In this document: one piece after another, positions 47,095 through 57,824 of the stretch
How the letters are laid out: every line of letters starts with the position of its first letter
Numbering within the stretch: the first letter of the stretch is position 1
NCBI GenBank assembly: GCA_950022295.1
Contig: OX465598.1
Location: forward strand, 3,534,001 to 3,598,000
DNA: 64,000 nt
Origin: Bromus sterilis
Taxonomy: Eukaryota > Streptophyta > Magnoliopsida > Poales > Poaceae
Reading direction: 5' to 3'
Notes under the pieces: model-generated
The model's input: the letters and a program-made list of their open reading frames with translations, nothing else
What the model was told of the DNA's origin: nothing
Databases searched by the model: none
Made by a program: the position numbers and the translations under genes

Positions 47095-47929
47095 AAACTA
47101 TTTATCTCTAGGGAGGTGTTTGGTTACGGAACTGGTAACGGTAATGGGAATGTAATCAGTTCACATCGTATTAAGAGGTGTAATCGATTTTTTTTCCATA
47201 ATTGTTTGGTTAGATTCAGGTAAGGAATCGATTACCATCAATCTGCTCTTCCTCGGCTGGTCGGCCTTGCCGCTCGCCAACCTCCATCCGCCCTGGATCT
47301 ATAGCTTCGCTGGCCGTCCCCGACATCAAGCGCCGCCGGCTGTCTTGGACTTCAAGCGCCGCCGGTCGCTCGGATCTTGTGCGCCGCCGGTTGATCTTGA
47401 GCATGCGCGCTGTCGACCGCTGGGATTTTGTGCGCCGCCGGCCTCCCCCGATCTCAAGCGCCGCCGGCTGCTCCCGTCCGCATCCCGCGGTCAAGGCTCC
47501 GAGCATGTACGCCTTTGGAGTCGCTCTTCCAACCCGAGAGAATGATGGCGACGCTCAAAGTTAACGGCGAGAAAACTTAACATCTGTTTAAATAAAAATA
47601 AATCATTATCTTTGAATTAGTTTTTTCAAATAAACTGAATTTTTCCGAAATTTCGTTTCTGGTATCGAGCTCATATGCTCTCGTGCCATGCGTCGACTTC
47701 GTTGCGGCAGTCCAGCAAGAACACGAGAGAGGTATTATATCCGTCGTAGAGGCCGCCCGCGGGCGGCGCCTTGACCCCATCCGCCTCCTACGATCACGCG
47801 ACTAACCCCGCTGGAAAGAGTAAAGGGATCCCCGCATGGCCATGGATGAACACATCGTGGGCAGCCCGTTCCTTGTCTCGCCGTCGACGAGCCGCGCGTT
47901 GAGAGCTTGACCCCATCCGCCTCCTATGG
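47095..47929. other. unassigned sequence left of the MULE
   Basis: Holds a phrase repeated as TGTTTGGTTA (47,108 and 47,205), a set of short GCGCCGCCGG-centred repeats at about 47,330-47,470, and the 21-bp phrase CTTGACCCCATCCGCCTCCTA present at 47,769 and 47,907. The last nine bases are the MULE target copy. No gene recognised. Confidence 0.4.
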
Positions 47930-48017
47930 GGGTCAATAGCTCCTGCGCGACACATTTGATGGGAATTGGATGCAGTGCGACGTCGTTGTTGAAAATTGCT
48001 CCCGTGTGATGTTTCAC
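47930..48017 (+). repeat. MULE left terminal inverted repeat
   Basis: GGGTCAATAGCTCCTGCGCG... to ...GCTCCCGTGTGATGTTT; pairs with the right end. Confidence 0.9.
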
Positions 48018-48553
48018 TGGCCCAAATAGCCGAGGCCCACTCGGGCGATTAAAATGGTCGTCAACGGGAGTGAGGTTATGTTTAAGACATGTGGGTCCTA
48101 CTTGGCAGTGCATCTAGTTACGGCCCCACTTGACAGTGCATCTAGTTACAAGCCCCACTTGGCAGTGCATCGGTTGAGACGTGTCCCCGTGCCTGGCCTG
48201 TCTGTCTGAACCTGTGTTGCTCCCTCCTCTCCGTTCCCGGCGGTGAGCCGGAGACGGTGGCGGCGATTTTGTTGCAGCGGCGGAGCTTTCCCGTTCTCGG
48301 CGACGACGGTGGCTGTGGTGAGTGAATCCGGAACCCTTGTCCTGCCCGTTCCCTCTGTGTCGAGTTAGATCTCGCTGCCGCCTGTTTCCCTCCTCTGTTT
48401 TTGGTCGATTTGATCCAGATTTGGGTGGGGCGGAGGGGGGCTAAAGGCAATGGAGCGACCAAAGACAACAACATTGACTAGGTAATCCGTGCATCCTTTC
48501 CAACCCATGCAATTTGTGCCTCGTCTGCTTCCGCTAGCTCACAGTGCGCGCCA

Positions 48554-51027
48554 TTGAAAAACAGGGGCGATGATGCTCGAACATTTGAATTCATTATCGA
48601 ATTATTTCCTTCTAAGGCGAAGCTAGGTGATGGTAGCGTGCGGGACATAGAGAGAGATACAATTGTGAAATGGGAGGTTGAATTAGCAGAGATTGATCCA
48701 CAAGAACTACAGAGCATGGAAGAGAAGGCCGTGAGGCCAAGACAAAGTGGACTGACAGAAAAAAGTTTTATGCAAGATGCAGAGGTTTTGATGGAAGTGT
48801 CAATCCTTGCAAGTGGTACATATCTGCTAGACGCCAACCTGATGGAAGTACCATTAGGGTCAATCAAATCCCACACCAACATACTTGTATTACAAGTTCA
48901 CAGAGAGTATCAACCATGACATCACAGCTTTGGATTGCAGAAAAGATCACTCCTATTTTAGCCAAGAAACCAAATACTACTGCAAAGAAACTTAAAGTAG
49001 ACTTGGAAAAGCAGTACCCAATTAAGGTGAAGTATAACACAGTGTGGAAGGCAAAACAAAGGGCAATGAAAGAATTATATGGTGAGTGGGCAAATACATT
49101 TAGGATGCTTTATAATTTCAAAGCAGAGGTGGAGAAGAGGTCACCTGGCAGTGTTGTGGAGATTGATACTGAGGTAACAGAGGAAGGAAGAGTCCTTTTC
49201 TCAAAGTTTTTTATGGCTTTAAAGCCTTGCATTGATGGCTTCAAGGCAGGTTGTTGTCCATATTTGAGCATAGACTCATCGTTTTTGACCGGCAAGTGGA
49301 ATGGTCAATTGGCAACTTGCAATGCTTTAGATGGACACAACTAGATGTTCCCTGTTGCTATTGGCTTGTTTCAGTCAGAAACAGAGGTCTCATGGACATG
49401 GTTCATGATGCAGTTGAAGAGATGCATAGGTTCAGTGTCACCTTTGGCAGTTCACACAGATGCATGCAAAGGGCTAGAAAATGCAGTCAAGAATGTGTTC
49501 CCCCATTGTGAGCAGAGAGAGTGCTTCGGCCATATGTGGATGAATTTGATCAAAAAGTTCAGAGGGGAAGAAGTTGGTCGCATGTGGCCAGCAACAAGAT
49601 CTTACACTAAACAGACATATTCATATCATCTTGGTAAGATAATGGCAGCATGCCCTGAATTTGGTCCATGGGTGAACACCTACCATTCTCTATTATGGTA
49701 TAGGTCAGGATTTAACACTTCCATCAAGTGTGATCATATCAACAACAACTTGGCAGAAAGTTTTAACAACAAGGTGAAGCAGTTGAAAAACCTGCCTGTG
49801 CATGACATGGTTGACCAAATCAGGATCATGATCATGCGCTTGTGGGAATTGAGAAGAAGAATTGGTGATTGTCTGCAAGGGGAAAAACTTCCTGCAGTGG
49901 TACAACAGGTGGTCAACAGGAGCAGAAATCTTACACATTTATCTGTTGAAAAATCTTCTGTGTGGGGTGCTGAAGTTAGAGATACCAAAACTGGTAGAAG
50001 GCATGTTGTTAACACTGAAATGCATGATTGCACTTGTTTGGAGTGGCAAAACACTGGGAAACCATGTGATCATGCCATACTTTTCTTGGCATCCCGACCA
50101 AAGGTAAACATGCACCCTTATTTGCACGAATATTACTCAGTAGCAAAATTCAAGGCTGCATATGCAACTCCAATTCCAGCACTTACAGATCAGTCTCAGT
50201 GGCCTGAAGTGGACATAGAATTTTCCATGTGTCCTCCCCTAACAAAAAGAAAGGCTGGAAGGCCTAAAGAGAGCAGATTCAAGGCATGGTTTGAGAGAGG
50301 TGGGAGTAGTAAAAAAGGGAAGGGAAAGAAGGATGGAAAACCAAAAAGGTCCCAAAAAGGTAACAAAAATAGATGCAAGTTGTGCCAGGAACTTGGGCAC
50401 CGAGCTGGATCTTCCAAGTGTTGTTACACTCCTGAAAGGCCAAAGTATGTGTGCTAATTTTTTTATGTTTACTATTTGGCTGCATTTTTCAATTACAAAC
50501 CAATTGACATGCTTAAATTTTTTAGGAGGAAGCGTGCAACTGAGCCCCTTGTTGTTGAAGATTGCTGGCCAAAGAAAAAGGCAAGAGGCAATGGCTGTAG
50601 AAAAAAGAGAAGTTTTGGTGAAACAATGCAAACTGAGCAAAATGGGCAAGACTTGGATGTGCTGCAAAATGAGCAAGACTTGGATGTGTTCCAAAATGAA
50701 GATGTGGTCCAAAATGAAGATGTGGTCCAAAATGAAGATGTGGTGCAAAATGAGCAAGATATGGATCTGGTGCCAAATGAAGATCTTCCTGCTGATGTTG
50801 TGCAAGATGAGCCTATATTAGAAGTTGTGTTGCCAACCCCTGTTTTTCCAGCAGATGTGGTGCCAACTGAGCCTATATTGGAAGTTGTGTTGCCAACTGA
50901 GCTTGATGATATTCCAGCTGATGCAGTGATGAAAACCAAGAGCTTGAGTGAACTGGGTGTAGTGGTAAAAAGAAGCACTGATAAAAAGAAGAAGAAGAAA
51001 TCGAGTGGTAAGACGAAGCTGAAGTGA
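48554..51027 (+). pseudogene. MULE (MuDR-type) transposase
   Basis: The main frame can be followed from about 48,739. N-terminal zinc-binding block: ARCRGFDGSVNPCKWYISA, then HQHTC. MULE DDE domain: SIDSSFLTGKWNGQL with the first Asp, VHTDACKGLENAV with the second, and NNNLAESFNN with the Glu. SWIM zinc finger: CTCLEWQNTGKPCDHA. Zinc knuckle: CKLCQELGHRAGSSKC. An 81-nt intron (50,445-50,525, GT-AG) joins in frame to a C-terminal exon ending at 51,027 with an acidic VVQNED repeat and a Lys-rich tail. Lesions: a TAG at 49,342-49,344 where relatives have Trp (GHNW-FPVA), and a frameshift near 48,737 separating an upstream frame (48,554-48,740). Few lesions, so inactivation is recent. Confidence 0.88.
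50695..50754 (+). repeat. 18-bp coding tandem repeat
   Basis: CAAAATGAAGATGTGGTC units encode (QNEDVV)n in the transposase C-terminal exon. Confidence 0.85.
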
Positions 51028-51349
51028 ACTGGGTGTACTATGCTATAGAATAAAACTTTGCGTGAAATTGTATTTGTGTAATAATATTCAAGTTTGAGAC
51101 AAAATTCAAATTTGAGCCAAAATTCAAATTTGAAGTTATTTGGTACGTGGTAAGGTGTTACAATGATTTATGTACTATTACACATGTTAGGTGATTAATC
51201 GGAGAACTTTTATTATGTGAAACTTTGGACATGAAAAATGTGCTCCAAATGAGCTCCAAAACCCCCTCAAAGCCCCCTTCCAAAGCCCCATTTGTAAGCA
51301 AGTTTTTTTTCGACCTTCTCCAAATGAGCCAAAAAATGAAACTTGACAT

Positions 51350-51800
51350 CTTAGTCATATAGAAAGATGATTGCCACAAGTTTTATATTTTTTTGAATTA
51401 TTTTGAATTAGTTATAATAACTCTTGAAAACCGTACGATATCGTATGTGATAGCCATCTTTTTGTGAAGGTTTTTTCATGAAAAACTCCAAAGTCCAAGT
51501 TTCTTATTATTCCTATCAATCTAGTCACATAGAATGATGAATGGCACAAGTTTTATATTTTTTTGATTTTTTTTGAATTATTTATAGTCAACCCTAACTT
51601 TTGAAAACCGTACAACCTCGTACGTGATAGCCATTTTTGTGAAGGGTTTTTCATAAAAAACTTCATAGTCCAAGTTTAATATTTTTCCTAGCAACATAGT
51701 CACATATAACTATGATTGGCACAAGTTTTACATTTTTTTGATTTTTTTTGAATTAGTTATGCTCTACCCTAACCCTTGAAAACCCCTCAAAACCCCATCA
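51350..51800. repeat. ~175-bp tandem repeat inside the MULE
   Basis: Three imperfect units marked by GGCACAAGTTTTATATTTTT and TTGAAAACCGTAC (about 51,373, 51,545 and 51,718). Position downstream of the transposase suggests a terminator or spacer. Confidence 0.75.
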
Positions 51801-51859
51801 AAACCCCTCAAAACCCCGTCCAAACCTCTCAAAACCCAGCACCCCATCGGACCATTGGA

Positions 51860-52568
51860 TCACCTTGAATGGACGGTCTGGATCACTCATTAGGGCTACG
51901 TCAGCAGCGATCCGTGGCCTTCACTCTGATTGGCTGGCCTTTGTAGCCCTTTTTTTCAAATTGCTGGACGAGCAGAGACGCGTGCATCCGTTGTTGGGCT
52001 TCTTAATTAAAAGTGGCCCACCCTTTTATCCGTTGGACCTCACAGCGTGCCTCGCATGCATGCGCGTAGCCCTGCCTCCCTCGCTCGCGCGCGCTGCCGA
52101 CGCTGCATGCATGCACCCCGCATCGATAGAGATGAGCACGCCCAGCCGACCGACGCAGCAGCACACAACCATGCAGAAGCCGACCGACACGACAGTCTTT
52201 CGGCGCATTTAATTGCTCATGTGCGACAAACTCACCCCGATTTAATTGATCTTGTGCGACGCGTAAACGGTTTGAATTGACCCTGTGCTACGTGTGGGGT
52301 GTGTACACGCAGTGCCCCCTCGATGCAACGGGCGGAGAGGAAACGGTGGATGGAGAGGGACGCAACGTTTCACACTCATGCCCGCCATTACTATACCGGG
52401 TGGATGGAGAGGAAACGGTTATCCACGCGGAGGCTAGCTATTTAAGCACCCCCAACATCATCTCCCTCACCCCGCACTCTTCTCTACCACCCCCTATCTT
52501 CTCATCTTCTCCTGGCCTTCCTTCTTCATCTGCTAGTCCATCTTCTCCACCTCTCACGCCACGCCAAG
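51860..52568 (+). promoter_or_regulatory. probable promoter and 5' UTR of the 131-aa gene
   Basis: Balanced-composition region with CTATTTAAG (52,438-52,446) about 125 nt before the ATG, then a C-rich CTCC-repeat leader typical of grass 5' UTRs. A diverged direct repeat with GTGGATGGAGAGG(A) and AAACGG occurs at 52,340 and 52,400. Confidence 0.5.
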
Positions 52569-52964
52569 ATGCAGTACACCGGGGCTACCTACCGTGTGCC
52601 GCCCACCGTCCCGAAGAGGCTCTACCCTGCCCAAGTCCGCGTGGAGAACACCCTACGGGTGTGGGCGATCTCGAGGTGGAGGGGTGCAAGGGAGCTCTCC
52701 GAGTTCTTCCTCTCCGCCGGCTACAGCCACCTCCCCAGGGGTTCTCCGGTGATGTTCCGCGTGGAGGAGCTCACCAACAATGGGTCTCCTATCGGCCTCA
52801 TTGTGAGGTTCACCAACCACTTCGATGCCTACCACCTCCTCGGGCGTGTTTTTTGGTGTGGATGCGAGTTTATCACGTTCACAACATACAACATCTTCAC
52901 CGACGTGGACAACATCTTCCCCAGGGGCAGCATGCACACTCTCCCCTACGGCGACGACGAGTGA
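52569..52964 (+). CDS. MULE-carried small protein with RRM-like pattern
   Basis: 131 aa, not recognised as a known gene. The pattern fits a beta-alpha-beta-beta-alpha-beta (RRM-like) fold: strand LRVWAIS (about 29-35), helix GARELSEFFLSAGY, strand PVMFRVEEL, strand IGLIVRFTN (RNP1-like position), helix HFDAYHLLGRVF, strand EFITFTTYN, then an acidic end PYGDDE. GC-rich third positions, an upstream TATA box, a C-rich leader and no stop make a real gene likely. No signal peptide or membrane segment. It sits between transposase and GRF gene within one MULE, so a role in transposon RNA handling is possible but unproven. Alternatively it is a captured host fragment. Confidence 0.55.
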   Translation: MQYTGATYRVPPTVPKRLYPAQVRVENTLRVWAISRWRGARELSEFFLSAGYSHLPRGSPVMFRVEELTNNGSPIGLIVRFTNHFDAYHLLGRVFWCGCEFITFTTYNIFTDVDNIFPRGSMHTLPYGDDE

Positions 52965-53049
52965 AGGCCGAGTGGAGGAGGAGCTTGGAGTACCCCGGTG
53001 GTGGTGCAAGTCTAGGGTCTAGTTGTGTTAGCTTATCGATCTAGGGTCC

Positions 53050-53240
53050 TATCTTTTATTTATGTAGTGTTGGGTTCTATCTATGTAATGGTACTATCTT
53101 AGGCAATGCTATCGGTTTATGTAATGGTACTATTTTAGTATGCAATGCTATCGGTTTATGTTATATATTGATCTATGTAATGGTACTAGTTTATGTAATG
53201 ATACTATTTATCTTATATATATTGATCTATGTGTCACTGA
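53050..53240. repeat. short degenerate tandem repeat
   Basis: TATGTAATGGTACTA and GCAATGCTATCGGTTTATG alternate several times just after the 131-aa gene, probably in its 3' UTR. Confidence 0.7.
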
Positions 53241-54132
53241 TAAAAAGAAGATGTGTTCATGGCACGTTAGAATGCATGCATGTTAATTCGTGTAAGCATA
53301 CCCCAACAAATATATAAAGAAAAATAAATCAAAAAACATACATGTGTTCATGAAGCCGTGCATGAATGGATCTATCTATCCTCCAAAAAAACGATTCAAA
53401 TAATTTAATGTTTCACATAATGTTTTATCGGTTTACATATGTGTCTCAAAAAATGACCCATCACAAAATGGGCACGGCTATTTTTTATCGAAGCAACATG
53501 CTTGTACCAAGCGGGTAGGCATGTTTTCTGTTTGGGCCTGCCTTTTCTTCTTATTACTCTACTTTTGGGGCGCCACATGTGGCTTGTTTCACCCCATGAT
53601 GAATCATGTATTCCTGTAAACATTGTTGTTGAGTAACAAAGCTTGGTTAATCTAAAAAAAAATGAACTCTGCACCTCCACTCTGTTAACTGAAGAATTGC
53701 TGCACATTATGAACACACATGATCCAAAGTACATGGCTAAAACCAGCAACATACAACACAATTCATGATCCAAAGTACCAGGCTAGAGCCCATTATTACA
53801 AACCAGAATTATGAAGAACTACTTGTTCTATTGCAAGCTAAAGAGAAAGAACACATATGCAGAGCAGGCAGCTACGTGATTCATCAACACAGCCAGGTCC
53901 TTGTTCATGTCATCAACACATATTGCTGCATCTTTTTCATCAATTGCTGCATTTTATGCTTAAAATAATACATTACAAACACACCCTTACAAACACAGGC
54001 AGGTTTTGCTTCACATAAATTCAAATTCAGCTAGACCCCTGAAACTACTAGCCAGACACAATAACTGAAACTTGGACCCTTGAAACTGGCTGAAACTACC
54101 CATTGACACACTAACTGAAGCTCTAACAATTT
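53241..54132. other. MULE interior, non-coding
   Basis: No conserved coding frame. The right part is probably the 3' UTR of the minus-strand GRF gene; GATCCAAAGTACHWGGCTA occurs twice near 53,732 and 53,772. Confidence 0.4.
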
Positions 54133-54747
54133 CTAGCGATTGATGAACATCAAGTAAAAGAAACCCATAGCAATGACACAACAATAAAATGCTCCATCCA
54201 TCATATTTTCTTGCTGCTTCAAATCGATCACTTGCTTTAGTTGCTTGCCTATTTTCTTCAATTCACACCCCAGTTCAGCTTGCCCATAACATTGACCTGA
54301 TCTGTCCGCCAAATGGGGGGCGTGTTCCACAACAAGCGGTGCCCCAAAATTGAGGGGCCCTTGGGTTGATCCCTCCAATTTTAACCTCTCAACGTAGTCA
54401 TCGAGCCACTCAAAATACCCGCATTGCTCTAGAACCTGAAAAACAGGGGTTGGCAACTCATGAACTCTAGATCCAAGCCTAGATCCACCACCCAAATTTG
54501 ACGAGAAAAGAAAGAAATCGAGAGAAATAGACCATACGATTGGTCGATTGGTGAAGTAGACGGGTCTAACCTGCCCCGGCTGTGGCCTGCTCAAGCATTT
54601 CACAAAGTCGCGCCCACGGTTGCCATTTTCCTTCTTCACACAAGTTAGACGCTTCAGAGGCTCCATGCGTGGGCAATTGGGGCATCTTGTTAGCGGCACT
54701 GGACCGTACTTCCTCCATTGGCGGGAGTCCGCGCTCGAGCTAGACAT
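54133..54747 (-). CDS. GRF-type zinc-finger protein with C-terminal membrane anchor
   Basis: Two exons, 54747-54571 and 54435-54133, with a 135-nt GT-AG intron in phase 0; 159 aa. The zf-GRF motif is completed only after splicing: RCPNCPRMEPLKRLTC, GNRGRDFVKC, then CGYFEWLDDYVERL. GRF fingers bind single-stranded nucleic acid in TOP3A, NEIL3 and APE2. A heptad-like stretch ELKKIGKQLKQVIDLKQQ precedes a C-terminal hydrophobic helix (FYCCVIAMGFFYLMF). Small GRF-plus-membrane-helix proteins are numerous in grass genomes, often in repeats. Lying inside the MULE next to its right end, this copy is element cargo. The start was chosen at MSSSSAD; an upstream in-frame extension is Phe-rich and lacks support. 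Confidence 0.75.
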   Translation of the reverse strand: MSSSSADSRQWRKYGPVPLTRCPNCPRMEPLKRLTCVKKENGNRGRDFVKCLSRPQPGQVRPVYFTNRPIVWSISLDFFLFSSNLGGGSRLGSRVHELPTPVFQVLEQCGYFEWLDDYVERLKLEGSTQGPLNFGAPLVVEHAPHLADRSGQCYGQAELGCELKKIGKQLKQVIDLKQQENMMDGAFYCCVIAMGFFYLMFINR

Positions 54748-55020
54748 CACTCGCCGGCGGCGCGCTTCCTCGCCGGAGAAGAGGAAGAAGAAGGTGGGGG
54801 AAAGGAGGAAGGGCAAGCAATGGGGGCAGGATGGGCTGGCTCGGGCTCGTGGCTGGCTCGGTTCCGGGCATGCTGATGAGCACGACCATGCTTATGTGGA
54901 TAAGTTGTGGGTCCCGCACACATGCGAGACAGGTGGGTCCCGCGTGTCATAACTTAACCCCTTGAGTTTTGCATTTCGTGGTTAAACAGAGCCATGTCGC
55001 ATCGCAGCTATTGTTTGCTT

Positions 55021-55108
55021 CAAAGATGTCGCACGAGAGCAATTTTAATCAACAACGTCGCACTGCTTCCATTCCACGTCAAATGTGTCGCACAGGAGCT
55101 ATTGACCC
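55021..55108 (-). repeat. MULE right terminal inverted repeat
   Basis: Inverted partner of the left end, matching through CGACACATTTGA and GCAGTGCGACG to about 88 bp. Confidence 0.9.
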
Positions 55109-55129
55109 CTCCTACGGCGTGACGAAGAC

Positions 55130-55448
55130 TGCGAGGGGAAGCCACCGGTGGCGGCAGCGGGGGACGCGGGGACGGCGTTCCTGCCGGGGTCCAAGGGCAC
55201 GTGGTGGCACACGGGGCTCCACCTGACGACGGCCATGGTGGTTCCGCCGTGCTCACGCTGCCGTACGCGCTCTGATGCATGGGCTGGTGGCTCGGTCTCG
55301 CCGCGCTCACCGCCGTTGCCGCCATCATCTCCTATACGTACTACCTCATGTCCCGCGTGCTCGACCACTGCGAGGTCGCCGGCCGCCGCCACATCCACCT
55401 CGGCGAGCTCGCCGCCATGTCCTCGATACGTTCGTTGGTGACTTGCTG
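55130..55448 (+). pseudogene. amino-acid/auxin permease (GABA-transporter-1-like) 5' fragment
   Basis: One frame reads DAGTAFLPGSKGTWWHTGLHLTTAMVVPP; a shift near 55,240 leads to VLTLPYAL, stop, GWWLGLAALTA, SYTYYLMSRVLDHCEVAGRR and HIHLGELAA. These are the first transmembrane segments of plant AAAP transporters of the GAT1/LHT type. A frameshift, a TGA and loss of everything after the first ~100 residues mark a dead fragment. The MULE inserted just upstream of it. Confidence 0.75.
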
Positions 55449-56444
55449 AATGTGTGCATACTTGGATACTTGGATGCTTTATCCAAAAAAACTGCGCCGT
55501 TAATGGTATTATAATTATGGACTGGCTAATTAGCTGCGTGGTTGACGTGCGGTGCTGGATTTTGTAAGATCTGGGTGGGTGTTCTACGGTACAGATGAAC
55601 AGGCGAAACGGAGAAACTCCCTCCCGCTACGCACTATGCTCATGGTCCATGGTACAAGTAATCACTCGAGTGCATATGCGCCCGAGTGCAGAAACGGCGT
55701 GTCCGAATTTTTCCTATATTACTACTGGGAAAATGTACTATTTGCTGGATTGTTTTTGAATTATTTTAAAAAATACCAAATCTGAACGAAAAATTAGTCT
55801 GTCTAGATAAATAGCAATTATCTCCCGAACTTTTTGTACTCCCTCCATTCAAAATTAACTAACGCTGACACGGATGTATGTGTCTATACATCCGTTTAAA
55901 CATCACTTAATACCAAAAACTGAGAAAGTAGTGTTTACTAGTATTTTTCTGTTTATTTAAATAGAATATTTTGAACCAAATATTTGAATCTATTTAGGAA
56001 AATAGTCATCATCTCAAAAATCTTTTTTTTCCAAATATGCTCAAACTTTTCTATATTACTACTGGAAGCACGTAGTATTTACTAGATTTTTTATTTTTTG
56101 AAAAATATATCAAATTTGCAGTAAAGTTTGAATCTATTTAGCAAAATATCCATTAGCTCTTATCGGTGAGAGTTGCATCAATAGCAAATTTTAAATAATG
56201 ATGTCGAGTCACCTTATTCTTTGTGCGAACTGATTGCCCCGTAGATCCAACAAAATCATCCATATTTGGCATGTTAATTAATGCCATGTTCCTCAAAAAT
56301 GTTATTTGTTTGGTCGCATAATGACTTATACCCATTGTCCCTCATGTGATCCCCAACGAGTAGCTTCTAGTCTAGTTAGATTAATTTCTTGATGTAACCC
56401 AGTCCAGATGATATCTTACTATCCTCATGTGATCCCTCGCCTTA
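55449..56444. other. intergenic, decayed repeats
   Basis: TTYTATATTACTACTGG with similar flanks occurs twice (about 55,715 and 56,049). A single Stowaway end CTCCCTCCATTC with a GATGTATGTGTCTA block starts at 55,839 but its partner end is missing. Confidence 0.45.
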
Positions 56445-56717
56445 GACCTTCCGCAATGGGAGTATCATAGCTAGTATCATGCATGCCAACTAAGCAAACT
56501 TGGTGATGTGGCATAAAATTTAATAAAGAAAAAGAAGGTCGAGTATCATACTATTATATCGTATCATAACAAATGCTAAACTAGTATGTGTATTGCATGA
56601 AAATAAATACTATTACTTGTGATACTAATATATAATACTATGCATTGTGAAGATCGTATCATACACTCTAATCATGTGTATGATACTAACTTATAATACT
56701 ACCCATTGTGGGAGGTC
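56445..56717. mobile_element. Tourist-like MITE (PIF/Harbinger)
   Basis: Ends GACCTTCCGCAATGGGAG and inverted CCCATTGTGGGAGGTC with TTA on both sides (56,442-56,444 and 56,718-56,720); AT-rich interior with GTATCATA repeats. Confidence 0.88.
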
Positions 56718-56939
56718 TTACAAAGTATCTCTCTTCCCCGCCTCTGATGATGCTCCACTCGTCGGAGTGGGCAACCAACCTTATTTGCTTCTCGCATCAT
56801 AGCCAGGCGGCCACCGGGGCCTCCACCTCCAACATACAAGTCACGAGGAAATTGTCTTGGGAATTGCCAACCATATCTTATTTTGGATGAAAGTTTGATC
56901 ATATATTCAAATAATATTCTATCTATATCTTTTATAAAG

Positions 56940-57240
56940 CAAAATTTATTAAATTGCATTGATGGTGTCTATCTTAACATGCAAGGTATCCACATCATCT
57001 ATTATTGTAGCTAATCATCTGTCCATGTCATCCACAAACAAAACTCATTAAGATGCATTTCTGGTGTTTATCTCAACATACAAGCTATTCACATCACTCA
57101 ATATTGTAAATAATCGTTTACCCATTTCATCCACTAACATTCGTCAATGATAGCGCAAAATTCTACTAAGATGCATTTATGATGTCTATTTCAATATGCA
57201 AGCTTTTCATCCATGCAACACGTCACCAATTTATAGCATC
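56940..57240. repeat. ~105-bp degenerate tandem repeat
   Basis: Three units with AAGATGCATTTMTGGTGTYTAT and CAACATRCAAGCT, followed by CATCCAC. Confidence 0.65.
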
Positions 57241-57624
57241 AAATAAAAAGAATTACATAATTTTTTTACATAGACGTCCGGTCCTATTTAATTCGCCTGC
57301 CACATCAGCCACGTTATCCCTTGCAACTGTGCTTCATTAAACTACTTGTACATGGCCTAGCTGCATGGATGCACCAATAGATGCATTATGACAACAAGTA
57401 AGTAAGGTATTACACCCACATACATCCATAGTTCATGATACAAACGACGAACAGGCTTGGCAATGCATATGTTTCACGTCCGTTTGCTTAACGTACACCA
57501 CGTACCCACCGCATACAGCTAATACACACCCTACATAACAACTTATTTATTGTTGCGGCTTGCTAATTTAGTATATGATGATGTTGATTAACCACCCACG
57601 ACCACTTGCTTGCATACCCTAGTA

Positions 57625-57727
57625 CTCCCTCCGTTCAAAATTAGTGGACGTTGAAATATATGTTGCTAACATTGAAATACATCTTGATACATTCGTTTTA
57701 GTGGTATTTAATCCCGAACGGAGTGAG
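57625..57727. mobile_element. Stowaway MITE in DUF247-B promoter
   Basis: CTCCCTCCGTTCAAAATTAG... inverted ...CCCGAACGGAGTGAG, TA flanks. Confidence 0.85.
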
Positions 57728-57742
57728 TATAATACTACTGTA

Positions 57743-57824
57743 CCTTTGTTCGAAAATACATGATGATGTGGTTTTAGATCAAATGTAATCTACAATCCTG
57801 TCATGTATTTCCGAACAAAGGGAG
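57743..57824. mobile_element. second MITE in DUF247-B promoter
   Basis: CTTTGTTCGAAAATACATGA inverted as TCATGTATTTCCGAACAAAG, TA-type flanks; 16 bp from the previous MITE. Confidence 0.75.

Larger units (their letters stand above)
47930..55108 (+). mobile_element. Mutator-like element (MULE) with two accessory genes
   Basis: 7,179 bp. Terminal inverted repeats start GGGTCAATAGCTCCTGYGCG and match well for about 88 bp, more loosely further in. Flanked by CTCCTATGG (47,921-47,929) and CTCCTACGG (55,109-55,117), a 9-bp target duplication with one mismatch, as expected for Mutator. Contents left to right: MuDR-type transposase gene (disabled by two lesions), tandem repeats of ~175 bp, a 131-codon gene on the plus strand, and a two-exon GRF-zinc-finger gene on the minus strand. 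An autonomous-type element that lost its transposase recently. Confidence 0.9.

Noticed and set aside
47216..47564. Frames in the GCGCCGCCGG-repeat region as a proline/arginine-rich protein
   Set aside because: All frames on both strands are open because of the repeat; no homology recognised.
43043..57271. S/Z self-incompatibility locus structure (two DUF247 genes plus a small secreted pistil gene)
   Set aside because: No small cysteine-rich protein with signal peptide was found in the spacer; the 131-aa protein has no signal peptide, and both DUF247 genes contain an intron. Kept only as a test in the findings.
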